A stretch of DNA of 64,000 nt from a virus, in the IMG/VR virus record IMGVR_UViG_3300020122_000503, positions 1-64,000 of that record; one strand, given 5' to 3'. The notes under the pieces were generated by a model. It saw nothing but the letters and a program-made list of their open reading frames with translations. It was not told the DNA's origin and made no database searches. Shown here piece after piece: positions 1-7,403 of this stretch; the first letter of the stretch is position 1, and each line of letters starts with the position of its first letter. The translations under genes were made by a program, and so were the position numbers.

Positions 1-2
1 CC

Positions 3-122
3 TGGTCGATCTGGTGCCGGCTGTTCGGACACAACTGGCAGGACTGGGAGTACAGCTACCCCGGCGAAGTCGTGATTAGCCGGCGCTGTACGAGGTGTTC
101 AAGAAAGGGGCCGCACTCGTGA
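3..122 (+). CDS. Partial small Cys/Trp protein, DUF1660-like (3' end)
   Basis: The 5' end lies outside the window. The visible 39 residues contain WCRLFGHNW followed by a CTRC pair. This spacing resembles the small phage DUF1660 family, in which a CRLFGHxW segment and a later CxxC probably bind one zinc ion. The stop overlaps a GTG start in the next frame (GTGA). The function of the family is unknown, and the assignment rests on the short motif alone. Confidence 0.55.
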   Translation, partial: WSIWCRLFGHNWQDWEYSYPGEVVISRRCTRCSRKGPHS

Positions 123-205
123 AGCATTTGAAAGAAGTAATCGGCGCGGTATTGAATCCGACGTTCTGGACATGCCTGGGCCTTTCCTTGCGGTGGCCAA
201 GGTGA
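119..205 (+). CDS. Possible 28-residue peptide
   Basis: A GTG overlaps the preceding stop as GTGA and opens a 28-codon frame whose own TGA overlaps a GTG (position 202) of the next gene. The double coupling is the typical junction style of this genome. The peptide has a hydrophobic stretch (FWTCLGLSL) but resembles nothing I know. It would overlap the longer form of the next gene by 34 bases, so it may be spurious. Confidence 0.25.
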   Translation: MKHLKEVIGAVLNPTFWTCLGLSLRWPR

Positions 206-450
206 GCCACGTGAAGCAACCCGACACGACAACTCTCGCGGTGTCGTTTGGTGCGACACCTACGAAGAAGCCCACGAAGACGTACCACCAGTGCCAAACG
301 TGCAAGGCGATCTCGGAGCGCTACGACGACGGAACCGGTGTCGAGCGGCACGAACCGCTCTGCGAAGAAGTGCGCCGCCTTTCTAGTCGCCTCACGGAGT
401 TGGAAGACATGCTCGTGCTCGCGGGGATTCTTGCGGAGTTTCGCCCTTGA
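172..450 (+). CDS. Small cysteine-containing hypothetical protein
   Basis: This encodes 92 residues. A CQTC pair and a second Cys about 20 residues on, in HEPLCEEV, suggest a small metal-binding unit, followed by a helical segment (EEVRRLSSRLTELEDMLVLA). A GTG at 202 overlaps the stop of the upstream 28-codon frame and may be the real start, giving 82 residues; neither start has a strong Shine-Dalgarno. The stop lies 7 bases before the sulfotransferase-like gene, so the two are probably cotranscribed. I do not recognise the family. Confidence 0.5.
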   Translation: MPGPFLAVAKVSHVKQPDTTTLAVSFGATPTKKPTKTYHQCQTCKAISERYDDGTGVERHEPLCEEVRRLSSRLTELEDMLVLAGILAEFRP

Positions 451-457
451 GGCCCCG

Positions 458-1078
458 ATGACCGTTCCTCACAACAGAAGGTCTAGATCGGACGGCCACA
501 TCCTGATCTCCGGCACCGGCCGCGCGGGAACCACGCTCCTCGTCCGGTACTTCACGGCGCTCAGTTTCGACACTGGGTTTTCCGTGAACGCGCCCGTCGA
601 CGAGATTGCGAACGCCGGTCTCGAGCGAACTCCCGAGCAAGGCCCCTTACACTACGTGGCGAAGTCGCCGTTCTATGGCGAGATGATCGACAAAATTCGA
701 GTGAAGTGCTGCATCGTTCCGATGCGACGTTTGCTCGACGTGGCGGACAGTCGCAGGCGTGTCTACCGAGAGGCGAAACGACGCGGACTCAACGCTTCGG
801 CACATCCAGGTTCGATTTCAACCAAGGACCCAGCCGGCGAAGAAGTCGCGCTCGCGCTCCGGTTTCATAACCTGATCGAAGCGCTTGCTCGTGGTGGGAC
901 TCCTGTGCATCTCTTGCATTTCCCTGAATTCGCCGAATCGTCGGGCGTGCTCTATACGGGCTTGAGATCAGTTCTCGATGAGCATGGGGTCTCGAGAGAA
1001 GAATCTGACGCGGCGCATAGGGCTACGGTCGACCTCGGGTTGATCCACAAATTCGGGGAAGGAAAACGCGCCGGCTGA
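458..1078 (+). CDS. P-loop sulfotransferase-like protein
   Basis: The 206-residue product begins with a short basic leader and then ILISGTGRAGTTLLVRYF, a P-loop of the type that binds the 5'-phosphosulfate of PAPS in sulfotransferases. The later segment VKCCIVPMRRLLDVADSRRRV fits the 3'-phosphate-binding Arg region. The family transfers sulfate to sugars or other hydroxyls. It lies upstream of a lipoprotein and two glycosyltransferases, so modification of a surface glycan is a reasonable inference. ATG 458 is chosen because GAGG precedes it by about six bases and the upstream in-frame sequence is an Arg/Ser shadow of the previous gene. A nucleotide kinase-like role cannot be excluded. Confidence 0.72.
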   Translation: MTVPHNRRSRSDGHILISGTGRAGTTLLVRYFTALSFDTGFSVNAPVDEIANAGLERTPEQGPLHYVAKSPFYGEMIDKIRVKCCIVPMRRLLDVADSRRRVYREAKRRGLNASAHPGSISTKDPAGEEVALALRFHNLIEALARGGTPVHLLHFPEFAESSGVLYTGLRSVLDEHGVSREESDAAHRATVDLGLIHKFGEGKRAG

Positions 1079-1106
1079 CGTAGTCCTATAAGGAGAGTGA
1101 GCGATC

Positions 1107-1850
1107 ATGTTTTTCAGGTTCGTTGTAATTTCGATGCTTCTTGCCGGCTGCGGCGAGCCGTTCACGTCGCAGGTGTTTTCGGACACGCCGGGCGACGGAG
1201 GCGCGGTGCCGTTCGGCTCGGGTGGCTCGGGCGGTGAGGCGGAAGACGCGGGGCCCGGCACCGGCGGGCGTGTCGGCCTGCACGCGGGTGGCGCGCCCGG
1301 CACGGGCGGCGCCGGTACAGGTGGCTCGCCGTCGACCGGCGGCGTCGTCGGCTCAGGTGGATCTTCGGCGACTGGCGGCGCAGTTGGTCCTGGCGGAGCG
1401 CCCTCGAGCGGCGGCGCTGGCACTGGCGGTAGCACAGGTGGTGCTCCTGGTTCGGGCGGATCACCCGGTACCGGTGGCGGATCGGGTGGCGCGCCGAATT
1501 CGGGCGGCACACCCGGTTCCGGTGGTGTTGTCGACGCTTGCACGCCCGTCACGCACGACAATGGTCTCGGTCAGACGTGGCAGGACTGCGTGCCGCTCGG
1601 TACTTACAATCAGAGCCAAGCAGTGAAAGCGTGCAAGGCATCGTTTGCCGACTTGTGCGCTCCTGACGCTGACCCTCAATATTCTTGTCAAGGCGTTGGA
1701 GGGGTGGGTGTAATCGTAAACGGTCAGGTGCATCAGTGGGTCTATGTGATCCGACCTGGTGCCGGGGTACAAGCAGGCGACATACTCGAATTTGCGCAAG
1801 GATCGTTTGTGTGCCCTAGTTTTCCTGGCGCAACAGGGCGCTGGCGCTGA
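1107..1850 (+). CDS. Secreted lipoprotein with Gly-Ser/Thr repeats, myxobacterial style
   Basis: The 247-residue protein starts with a short signal peptide ending in a lipobox (MLLAGC, Cys at about residue 14). About 120 residues of imperfect GTGG/GSGG/APGTGG repeats follow. The last 100 residues form a compact domain with six cysteines (CTPVTH, WQDCVP, KACKASFADLCAPD, YSCQG, SFVCPS), probably disulfide-bonded. Long Gly-Thr/Ser linkers after a lipobox are common in lipoproteins of Myxococcota, which suggests host-derived cargo. A good AAGGAG site precedes ATG 1107. Possible roles are receptor masking or exclusion of other phages, or a virion surface protein. Confidence 0.7.
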   Translation: MFFRFVVISMLLAGCGEPFTSQVFSDTPGDGGAVPFGSGGSGGEAEDAGPGTGGRVGLHAGGAPGTGGAGTGGSPSTGGVVGSGGSSATGGAVGPGGAPSSGGAGTGGSTGGAPGSGGSPGTGGGSGGAPNSGGTPGSGGVVDACTPVTHDNGLGQTWQDCVPLGTYNQSQAVKACKASFADLCAPDADPQYSCQGVGGVGVIVNGQVHQWVYVIRPGAGVQAGDILEFAQGSFVCPSFPGATGRWR

Positions 1851-1851
1851 G

Positions 1852-2541
1852 ATGCGCATCACGATCGGCTCCCCCATCTACGAGCGCCCCGAGCCGGCGT
1901 TCGTGGTGTCCCTCATCGCTCTTCTTGACGAGCTCCGAGAGCGCGGGCACGACGCGGACTGGCGCTACGCGAGCGGCGTGGTCCACTGGGCTCGAAATTA
2001 CGTGATGAACGACATGATGCGGGAAGGGCCTGACGTGCTCGTCCAACTCGACGTCGATCATCAGTTCGAGGCGGAGGACGTCGCCGAAGCGATCGAGCTC
2101 GTAGGCGGCGGGCACGTTCCGATGGTCGGTTTCGCGTGCCTCGGACGGAAACCGAAGAACGCGCACGAGCCCCCGCCGTGGGCGACACCGGTCGTGCGAC
2201 ATCCGATTCGGTCTAGTTTCGAGTACCGAGGTCGGAGATACATCGAGGTCGATGCGGTCGGTGGAGGGCTCCTCGTCTGCTCACGCGGCGCTATCGAGCT
2301 ACTTAGCGCCGACGCTCCACGCCAAAGTTTTGGCGACGCGCCGGTGCTCTTCGATTTTCGCGTCAACGTTTCGGAAGACACGTTCTTCTGCGACAGGTGG
2401 CGCGAGATGGGCGGGAAGATCTACTGCGACATGACGTCGCTCACCGGACACATTGGATCGCGCGTCTATGCGATGAATCCGCAGCACTTGCTCTCGTCGC
2501 TTGAGTTCGAAGAGAACGCCGAATACCAGGTACTCGAGTGA
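1852..2541 (+). CDS. Glycosyltransferase, GT-A/GT2-like
   Basis: The 229-residue product begins RITIGSPIYERPEPAFVVSL, a typical first strand and helix of GT-A enzymes. A QLDVDHQF segment around residue 65 provides the DxD motif that holds the metal and nucleotide sugar. A later FLVNVSEDTFFC-like region, read here as FRVNVSEDTFFCDRW, corresponds to the acceptor-side ED motif. ATG 1852 follows the lipoprotein stop by one base, and the stop overlaps the next gene as GTGA. With the second glycosyltransferase and the sulfotransferase-like gene it forms a surface-sugar cassette. The donor sugar and acceptor are unknown. Confidence 0.72.
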   Translation: MRITIGSPIYERPEPAFVVSLIALLDELRERGHDADWRYASGVVHWARNYVMNDMMREGPDVLVQLDVDHQFEAEDVAEAIELVGGGHVPMVGFACLGRKPKNAHEPPPWATPVVRHPIRSSFEYRGRRYIEVDAVGGGLLVCSRGAIELLSADAPRQSFGDAPVLFDFRVNVSEDTFFCDRWREMGGKIYCDMTSLTGHIGSRVYAMNPQHLLSSLEFEENAEYQVLE

Positions 2542-3350
2542 AAATCGCAGTCGTCGTTCCTCGCCCGAAGAGCTACACCCATAGCGCCGCGCTTCTCGAT
2601 CTTGCGGTGCCGCTCGCCGAGGGGCTCAAGGAGCACGGGTTCGACGCCGAGATCACAAGCCAGCCCAGCCGCGATCGCTCGGTCATCGTGGGTCCGCATC
2701 TTCTCAGCCAGATGCCGCCCGAAAACGCGATCCTCTACAACACGGAGCAAATCTCGGCCGAGTCGCCGTGGTTCAGTGGGCCTCTCCTTGATCTCTACCG
2801 ACAGCATCGAGTTTGGGACTACGACCCGATGAACACGACGGCGCTCAAGGCTCTCGGAGTCAACGCCGTGACGGTGCCTCCTGGGTACGCGCCATGTCTA
2901 ACCTGCGTCGAGCGCAAGGCTGACCCGGACATCGACGTGCTCTTCTTCGGTAGCGTGAACGTGCGACGTGCGACGGTTCTGAACGAGCTCGGAAGGAATT
3001 TCAAAATCGCATATGCGTCCGATCTCTACGGCTCCGACCGAGATCGGATGGTCGCTCGCGCCAAGATCGTTCTCAACGTGCATTACTACCAAGCCGCGAT
3101 CTTCGAAGCGGCTCGTGTTTCGTACCTGCTCGCAAATCGAGCGTTCGTCGTCTCCGAGAAGTCGACGCACATGCCGTGGCGCGTTGGCTACGTCGCCATG
3201 CCCTACGACAAGCTGATCGACACGTGCGCCGACTACCTCACGACGCCTGAAGAGCGAGCGCGCATCGCCGAGCTCGGTTTCGAAACGTTTTCGGGGAGCT
3301 CCGCGGCGGAGATGGTGCGCCCGGTTGTGGACGAGCTAGGGACCTGTTAA
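2538..3350 (+). CDS. Glycosyltransferase-like protein (GT-B type)
   Basis: The 270-residue protein starts with MKIAVVVPRP, a Rossmann-type beta strand, and has a second half beginning DIDVLFFGSVNVRRATVLNEL. It then has KIVLNVHYYQAAIFEAARVSYLLAN, the pattern seen in the C-terminal half of small GT-B glycosyltransferases (the E-x7-E-like sugar-binding region). The GTG start overlaps the previous stop, so it is translationally coupled to the GT-A enzyme. It probably acts on the same glycan. Length is short for a full GT-B fold, so the N-terminal acceptor domain may be reduced. Confidence 0.62.
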   Translation: MKIAVVVPRPKSYTHSAALLDLAVPLAEGLKEHGFDAEITSQPSRDRSVIVGPHLLSQMPPENAILYNTEQISAESPWFSGPLLDLYRQHRVWDYDPMNTTALKALGVNAVTVPPGYAPCLTCVERKADPDIDVLFFGSVNVRRATVLNELGRNFKIAYASDLYGSDRDRMVARAKIVLNVHYYQAAIFEAARVSYLLANRAFVVSEKSTHMPWRVGYVAMPYDKLIDTCADYLTTPEERARIAELGFETFSGSSAAEMVRPVVDELGTC

Positions 3351-3360
3351 GTTCTGGCGC

Positions 3361-4353
3361 GTGACATCCACCAATCCGCACACCGGTAAGCCCATCAAGT
3401 TCGGCCGTCTGCCTCGAAAGCCCGGTCTCGTTCATCTTCACTTCTCGGACTTCGTACAGCATGTGAAAATGCCGGCGATCCCGGCGACCTTCGACTACTG
3501 GACGAAGGCGAACGCGGCGCTCCGAGATCTGTACGTAAATGACGAGTTAGGCTGCTGTGGCATCTCCATGATGTTCCACGGTGCGGCAACGTTCACTGGC
3601 AACGCCACGGGCACACCATTCCACGCGACGCGGGACCAAATCATCGCTGCCTACTCGAGCGTTGGCGGGTATGTTCCCGGCGACTCGAGCACCGACAACG
3701 GCTGCGTGCTGACGGACGTGTTCGACTACTGGAAGAAGACGGGCCTACCGAATGGAGAGAAGATCCTCGGGTACGTGTCGATCAACGCTTCTAGTTTCAG
3801 AGACGTGCTCGCGGCGAACTACCTCTTCGAAAACCTCTGCTTCGGCATGGGTCTTCCCGATGCATGGGTGAACCCATTCCCGTCCGACGGCGGGACATGG
3901 GATGCGTCGGGGCCTTCGAACCCGAACAACGGTCACGCCGTTCTTGGATGCTCCGGGAACGCCTCGGGCCCGAATGTCGGAATCTGGGTCGACACGTGGG
4001 GCGAGCGCGTTCGAATCACGCCGGCCGCGATCTCGGGTTACGCCGGAAGCGCGAACGGTGGCGAGCTCTGGGCGGTCATCACACCCGATATTCTCGCCAA
4101 GGGACAACAGAAGGCTCCGAATGGCGTCGCCTGGGGCGATCTCATCGCGGCGTTCAATTCGTTCGGTGGCAACGTGCCGGCGCCACTTCCGCCACCGATT
4201 CCACCGTCGCCCTCGAGCGGCGTCACGCTCTCCGCGGCAGAGGCCGCCGTGCGGCAAGCGTTCGCAAGCGGGCCGTCGTGGTTTTTCGGCTCTGGCAAAG
4301 CCACTTCGATTGCGGTGAAAGCGCTCGAAAGCCTCACAGGCTGGTCGAAATAG
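3361..4353 (+). CDS. Papain-like fold protein
   Basis: In the 330-residue product, NDELGCCGISM (Cys65/Cys66) lies before a helix and NNGHAVLGCSG (His192) is followed by VGIWVDTWG, the order of Cys, His and Asn/Asp in papain-like (C1-fold) proteases and amidases. A proline-rich linker at about 270-285 leads to a C-terminal helical tail. It could be a virion-associated peptidase or an inactive fold. The GTG start lies 10 bases after the glycosyltransferase stop. The Cys pair makes it unclear which residue would be the nucleophile. Confidence 0.55.
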   Translation: MTSTNPHTGKPIKFGRLPRKPGLVHLHFSDFVQHVKMPAIPATFDYWTKANAALRDLYVNDELGCCGISMMFHGAATFTGNATGTPFHATRDQIIAAYSSVGGYVPGDSSTDNGCVLTDVFDYWKKTGLPNGEKILGYVSINASSFRDVLAANYLFENLCFGMGLPDAWVNPFPSDGGTWDASGPSNPNNGHAVLGCSGNASGPNVGIWVDTWGERVRITPAAISGYAGSANGGELWAVITPDILAKGQQKAPNGVAWGDLIAAFNSFGGNVPAPLPPPIPPSPSSGVTLSAAEAAVRQAFASGPSWFFGSGKATSIAVKALESLTGWSK

Positions 4354-4377
4354 CCGTTCCCTGGTAGCCTGAGTCCT

Positions 4378-4770
4378 ATGCTCAAGACGGGGCTCGAGTT
4401 CGCACCCGGGACGACCGACGACTGCAAACGGCTTATCGGGCGGATGTTCAAGCCCGTCGACTTGCTCGAGGCGTACCGAACGGCGCGGGAAGAGTTCGGT
4501 AACAGCGACATCGTGCTCGCAGCGTCCGATCAGGTTGAGGGGATTCAGTACACCCCTCGCCTCACTTACGTGGAGATGCTTCGACAACGGCTCGGCCCTC
4601 GCGCGTCCGAGTTCAAGATGTGGGCGAACTCCGCGCAGAGCGTCGTGAGGATGCCGATCGATTCGAACGCCTTCTGGCTCGTGATCGATCTCAAGGGAGC
4701 CGACTTTCCGATTATGTGCGTGATTTTCGCGGTCTCGTACACGGTCGAGCAACCCGCGGCGGTGAACTGA
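4378..4770 (+). CDS. Hypothetical protein
   Basis: This encodes 130 residues, soluble and mixed alpha/beta, with an N-terminal helix-rich part and a C-terminal hydrophobic strand pair (AFWLVIDLKGADFPIMCVIFAVSYTV). The start lies 24 bases after the papain-like gene and the stop overlaps the next ATG by one base (TGATG). No family is recognised. The context (between a papain-like and a glycine-zipper protein) suggests a virion or entry-related role, but only weakly. Confidence 0.6.
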   Translation: MLKTGLEFAPGTTDDCKRLIGRMFKPVDLLEAYRTAREEFGNSDIVLAASDQVEGIQYTPRLTYVEMLRQRLGPRASEFKMWANSAQSVVRMPIDSNAFWLVIDLKGADFPIMCVIFAVSYTVEQPAAVN

Positions 4771-5021
4771 TGTCGAACGCCAAAACCGGAGTTCTGAGCG
4801 CGCTAGGTGCAGCCGTCGGAGGCGCGTTGGGCGCTGCTGCCGGCTACTACGCCGCGCAGTACCGCCCGCGTCTGAAATACGGCTCGGGCCGGCGCATGCA
4901 CGCTCGAGGCGAGCAAGAGATCGAAGACGCGATGGTGATCGGTGGAGCGACCGGGGCTGTGGTAGGCGCGTTCGTCGGCGGCACAGTGGGCGGAGAAGAT
5001 CCGCCGCAGCTCAAGCGCTAG
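4770..5021 (+). CDS. Small glycine-zipper membrane protein
   Basis: The 83-residue product has two hydrophobic segments rich in GxxxG spacing, GALGAAAGYYAA (about 16-30) and GGATGAVVGAFVGGTVGG (about 58-78), separated by a basic loop. It belongs to the same general type as the small membrane proteins at 21.4-23.5 kb. ATG 4770 is chosen because it overlaps the upstream stop. Its TAG stop shares the palindrome CTAG with the TAG stop of the convergent gene. Likely in the host or virion membrane. Confidence 0.7.
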   Translation: MSNAKTGVLSALGAAVGGALGAAAGYYAAQYRPRLKYGSGRRMHARGEQEIEDAMVIGGATGAVVGAFVGGTVGGEDPPQLKR

Positions 5022-5323
5022 CGCGATGGCAGTCTGAGCTTGAGGGTCTGAAGCTCGTTCTTGATCTCGTTGTGCTTCTTCTGAAGTTCTTCGATGTCCC
5101 GACTGTGCTGGTTGATGCGTTTCTCGTGGTCGTCGCTACGTAGGTGAAGCTTATGGTTATCCTCGAGAAGATCTGAAACGGTTTTTTGGATGAGCTTGAG
5201 GACGTTCTCGTCTCGCTCATCGATCCTCTTGAGGAGCCCTTCCTGAAAATGAGCGAACACTTCGAGCACGTCGGCGGCGGTCGGCGGCTTGAGCGGTTGC
5301 GTCTTTCCAAATTTTTCCGTCAT
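5018..5323 (-). CDS. Coiled-coil protein at the end of the lysis block
   Basis: About 101 residues are mostly helical, with heptad-like charge patterns from EVFAHFQEGLLKRIDERDENVLKLIQKTVSDLL to the C-terminus, so a coiled coil is likely. An alternative ATG at 5401 would add 26 residues but overlap the upstream gene by 74 bases, so ATG 5323 is preferred. It is last in a minus-strand run of lysozyme, TM/coiled-coil protein and this gene, which suggests a role in lysis or an attachment complex. No family is recognised. Confidence 0.55.
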   Translation of the reverse strand: MTEKFGKTQPLKPPTAADVLEVFAHFQEGLLKRIDERDENVLKLIQKTVSDLLEDNHKLHLRSDDHEKRINQHSRDIEELQKKHNEIKNELQTLKLRLPSR

Positions 5324-5327
5324 GACG

Positions 5328-5906
5328 TCATCTTTTTTTCGGTCCGGGCCGTGGCGCTGGGAATCGCTGCGGGGGGATTGAAGAATCGGCGTCGTTGACA
5401 TATTTCTCGAGTTCCTCGCGGGTTCTAGAGTCTAACCCGTTCGAGGTTTCCGGATTCAATTTTCGATATTCCCTTTCTCGTTCGCGGGCTTCGAACCAGG
5501 CCCTGTCGGCGGCCGAGTCCACGAAAAACCTACCGGTGTGCTCCTCTTCAATCGGAGGAGGCGGGATCGAGATAGGGTGCCCCACCTCGACCGCTTCCTC
5601 TTGCCGGCGAGCAATTCTGAGAGCGGCGGTCGTCGCTTTGAACTCGCCCTTGAGCCTCGAGTAATGATTCTGGGCTTCCGCTTCACGCTCTTCGGCCCTG
5701 TCGGCACGGTGCTCGGCGGTCGTCGCTCGAAGCTCATTCGCTTCGGCGAGTTTCTTGTCCTTCTCCTTCGCCCACGACCAGATCGCTTTGAACGCGGCGA
5801 CGAGAACGACCGCCGTCGCGCCCACGGCGCTCAGCACCCACGGAACGATCACCGCCCACGGTACGCCGTGGTTCTCAGCGGCGGCGGTGGTTTGAGCGAG
5901 GATCAT
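5328..5906 (-). CDS. Membrane-anchored coiled-coil protein, holin/spanin candidate
   Basis: The 192-residue protein has one N-terminal transmembrane helix (VIVPWVLSAVGATAVVLVAAF, about 18-40). A long charged helix KEKDKKLAEANELRATTAEHRADRAEE.. follows, then a proline-rich region (ISIPPPPIEEEH) and a basic tail. Its start overlaps the lysozyme stop (ATGA). A single N-terminal helix plus periplasmic coiled coil resembles an inner-membrane spanin, and its position right after a lysozyme supports a lysis function. No sequence family is recognised. Confidence 0.6.
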   Translation of the reverse strand: MILAQTTAAAENHGVPWAVIVPWVLSAVGATAVVLVAAFKAIWSWAKEKDKKLAEANELRATTAEHRADRAEEREAEAQNHYSRLKGEFKATTAALRIARRQEEAVEVGHPISIPPPPIEEEHTGRFFVDSAADRAWFEAREREREYRKLNPETSNGLDSRTREELEKYVNDADSSIPPQRFPAPRPGPKKR

Positions 5907-6658
5907 GCGAGACGTGGGGTTACGGGATCAAGCTCTTCAATATCAGGCTCTTCGACCACGCGTCTTAGATTCTCGGCGACGAGCGCGCGTACGCGGGCCT
6001 GATCGTCTTCCGTCGGTCGATATCCGACGAGAGGTAACGGAAGCAGTAACAAATTTTGATCGATAGTACCCGGCGGGGGAGGTTCTGGTGCGCCTCCCAG
6101 ACCGTAAGGTTCGAAAACATTTACACGGTGTTGGTGGATTGTTGCAGGCATGCCGGCGGGGGTTGAGGGAGGCCCGTCGTGATAACGGGCGCACCAGAGC
6201 GGGCGATGCAGAACCCATTCGGGTTTTCCGAGCATGTCCCAACCGCGTTGTGTGATGTACACGAGACAGTCACCAAAATCGGCGACAGCTCGATTAGCGA
6301 AAGATTCACACGGAGCGCTCCACGTCGGAGAAACGGCTACGTGACCGATTTCATCATCTTCGATGTCCAACGCCGGTACGATGTCACCCGTACCGATGCC
6401 GCAACTTTCAATTGCTCGGGTAAGCGCTACGTATTGATCTTCAGGATTTTGCTCGTGCCTGAAGTAGATGTAGAGCCCAACCTTGGCGCCGATCGCGCGA
6501 GCGTGTTGAACGTGCTCGTAGGCGCGTTTGTCGAGCGTCACACCATATGCGGCTCGAACTATTACAAAATCGACGTGGTTTCGAAACGACTCCCACGGGA
6601 GTGTTTCCGGATTTTGATGGCTAGAAACGTCAATGCCGTAACCCAAGGGTGCGGTCAT
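5903..6658 (-). CDS. GH25 muramidase (endolysin)
   Basis: The 251-residue protein starts with the GH25 signature GYGIDVSSHQ (Asp10). It continues with VDFVIVRAAYG, KVGLYIYFRHEQNPEDQ and IVPALDIEDDE (Asp98, Glu100), the acidic residues expected for N-acetylmuramidase catalysis in a TIM barrel. There is no signal peptide, so release would need a holin or membrane partner, matching the TM protein encoded next. The C-terminal 40 residues are Pro/Glu-rich and unfamiliar. The ATG overlaps the TGA of an antisense reading frame at the inserted HNH gene. The enzyme would cleave host peptidoglycan at lysis or, if packaged, at entry. Confidence 0.85.
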   Translation of the reverse strand: MTAPLGYGIDVSSHQNPETLPWESFRNHVDFVIVRAAYGVTLDKRAYEHVQHARAIGAKVGLYIYFRHEQNPEDQYVALTRAIESCGIGTGDIVPALDIEDDEIGHVAVSPTWSAPCESFANRAVADFGDCLVYITQRGWDMLGKPEWVLHRPLWCARYHDGPPSTPAGMPATIHQHRVNVFEPYGLGGAPEPPPPGTIDQNLLLLPLPLVGYRPTEDDQARVRALVAENLRRVVEEPDIEELDPVTPRLA

Positions 6659-6734
6659 GCTACGCTCCGAAACGCGCCCGGCGTCGCTACTACACGACCC
6701 GGGCGCTGGACGACTCTGAAAGGAGGGCCGTCAA

Positions 6735-7232
6735 ATGGGAAGCCTAATCGATTTGACCGGCAAGCGCTTCGGCCGATTAATAGTACTGCGCCGCGACGGT
6801 ATCGTGCATCGGGTAAGTCCGGCGTGGATGTGTCGCTGCGATTGCGGAAACGAAAAGCGTGTTGCCGGAGATCATCTCCGTAAGGGCGCGATCGTCTCTT
6901 GCGGATGTTATCGACTTGATGTGATGCGCGAACTACTGACCACGCACGGGATGCGCGATAGCCCAGAATGGTCTTCTTGGAATGCGATGCTACGGCGTTG
7001 CACAGACGAAAAGCATCGCTCGTTCCAAAACTACGGCGGTCGAGGCGTTCGTGTCTGTGAGCGATGGCAAAGTTTCGAAAACTTTTTTGCCGATATGGGT
7101 CTGAAACCGACACCGAAACATTCGCTCGACAGGATCGACAACAACGGAAATTACGAGCCGAGCAACTGTCGATGGGCGACAGCGACCGAACAAGCGAACA
7201 ATCGTCGAACAAGACGTTTACGTGCTCGATGA
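6735..7232 (+). CDS. HNH endonuclease with N-terminal Cys-rich finger
   Basis: The 165-residue protein begins [15 protein letters not shown], then a four-cysteine finger ([10 protein letters not shown] and SCGC). It ends with an HNH core, [18 protein letters not shown], the typical arrangement of phage HNH homing enzymes. A strong AAAGGAGG precedes ATG 6735. It is transcribed against the minus-strand lysis block and occupies the gap between two coupled genes, flanked on both sides by TCAT. It is probably a selfish insertion. The reverse strand is open through the whole gene, discussed in the findings. Confidence 0.8.
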   Translation: MGSLIDLTGKRFGRLIVLRRDGIVHRVSPAWMCRCDCGNEKRVAGDHLRKGAIVSCGCYRLDVMRELLTTHGMRDSPEWSSWNAMLRRCTDEKHRSFQNYGGRGVRVCERWQSFENFFADMGLKPTPKHSLDRIDNNGNYEPSNCRWATATEQANNRRTRRLRAR

Positions 7233-7235
7233 TGT

Positions 7236-7403
7236 TCATTTCGGTAGTCCCGTCGGCACGCTCGCGGGCGACCTCGAAGGCTCGGCAGAGATTTGCAAGA
7301 CAGGCTCAGGGCGCGGCTTCGTGCAGCGCTCGATCGTGAACACGGTAGCGACCGCTCCGAATACGAAGATCATGACGAGCGTGACGTTGCGCTCCTGATT
7401 CAC
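7236..7403 (-). CDS. Small single-helix membrane protein (55 aa)
   Basis: A GTG start (7403) overlaps the stop of the upstream gene as GTGA and follows an AGGAG site. The peptide has one transmembrane helix (VTLVMIFVFGAVATVFTI) and then a proline-rich tail (PRPEPVLQISAEPSRSPASVP). The single N-terminal helix with a Pro-rich outer part is compatible with a spanin or a virion membrane peptide. Its stop lies 4 bases from the end of the inserted HNH gene. Confidence 0.6.
   Translation of the reverse strand: MNQERNVTLVMIFVFGAVATVFTIERCTKPRPEPVLQISAEPSRSPASVPTGLPK

Noticed and set aside
3361-4353. Assigning the papain-like protein as a prohead protease
   Set aside because: Prohead proteases are serine/herpes-type or ClpP-like; the position among sugar genes and the Cys/His order do not fit.
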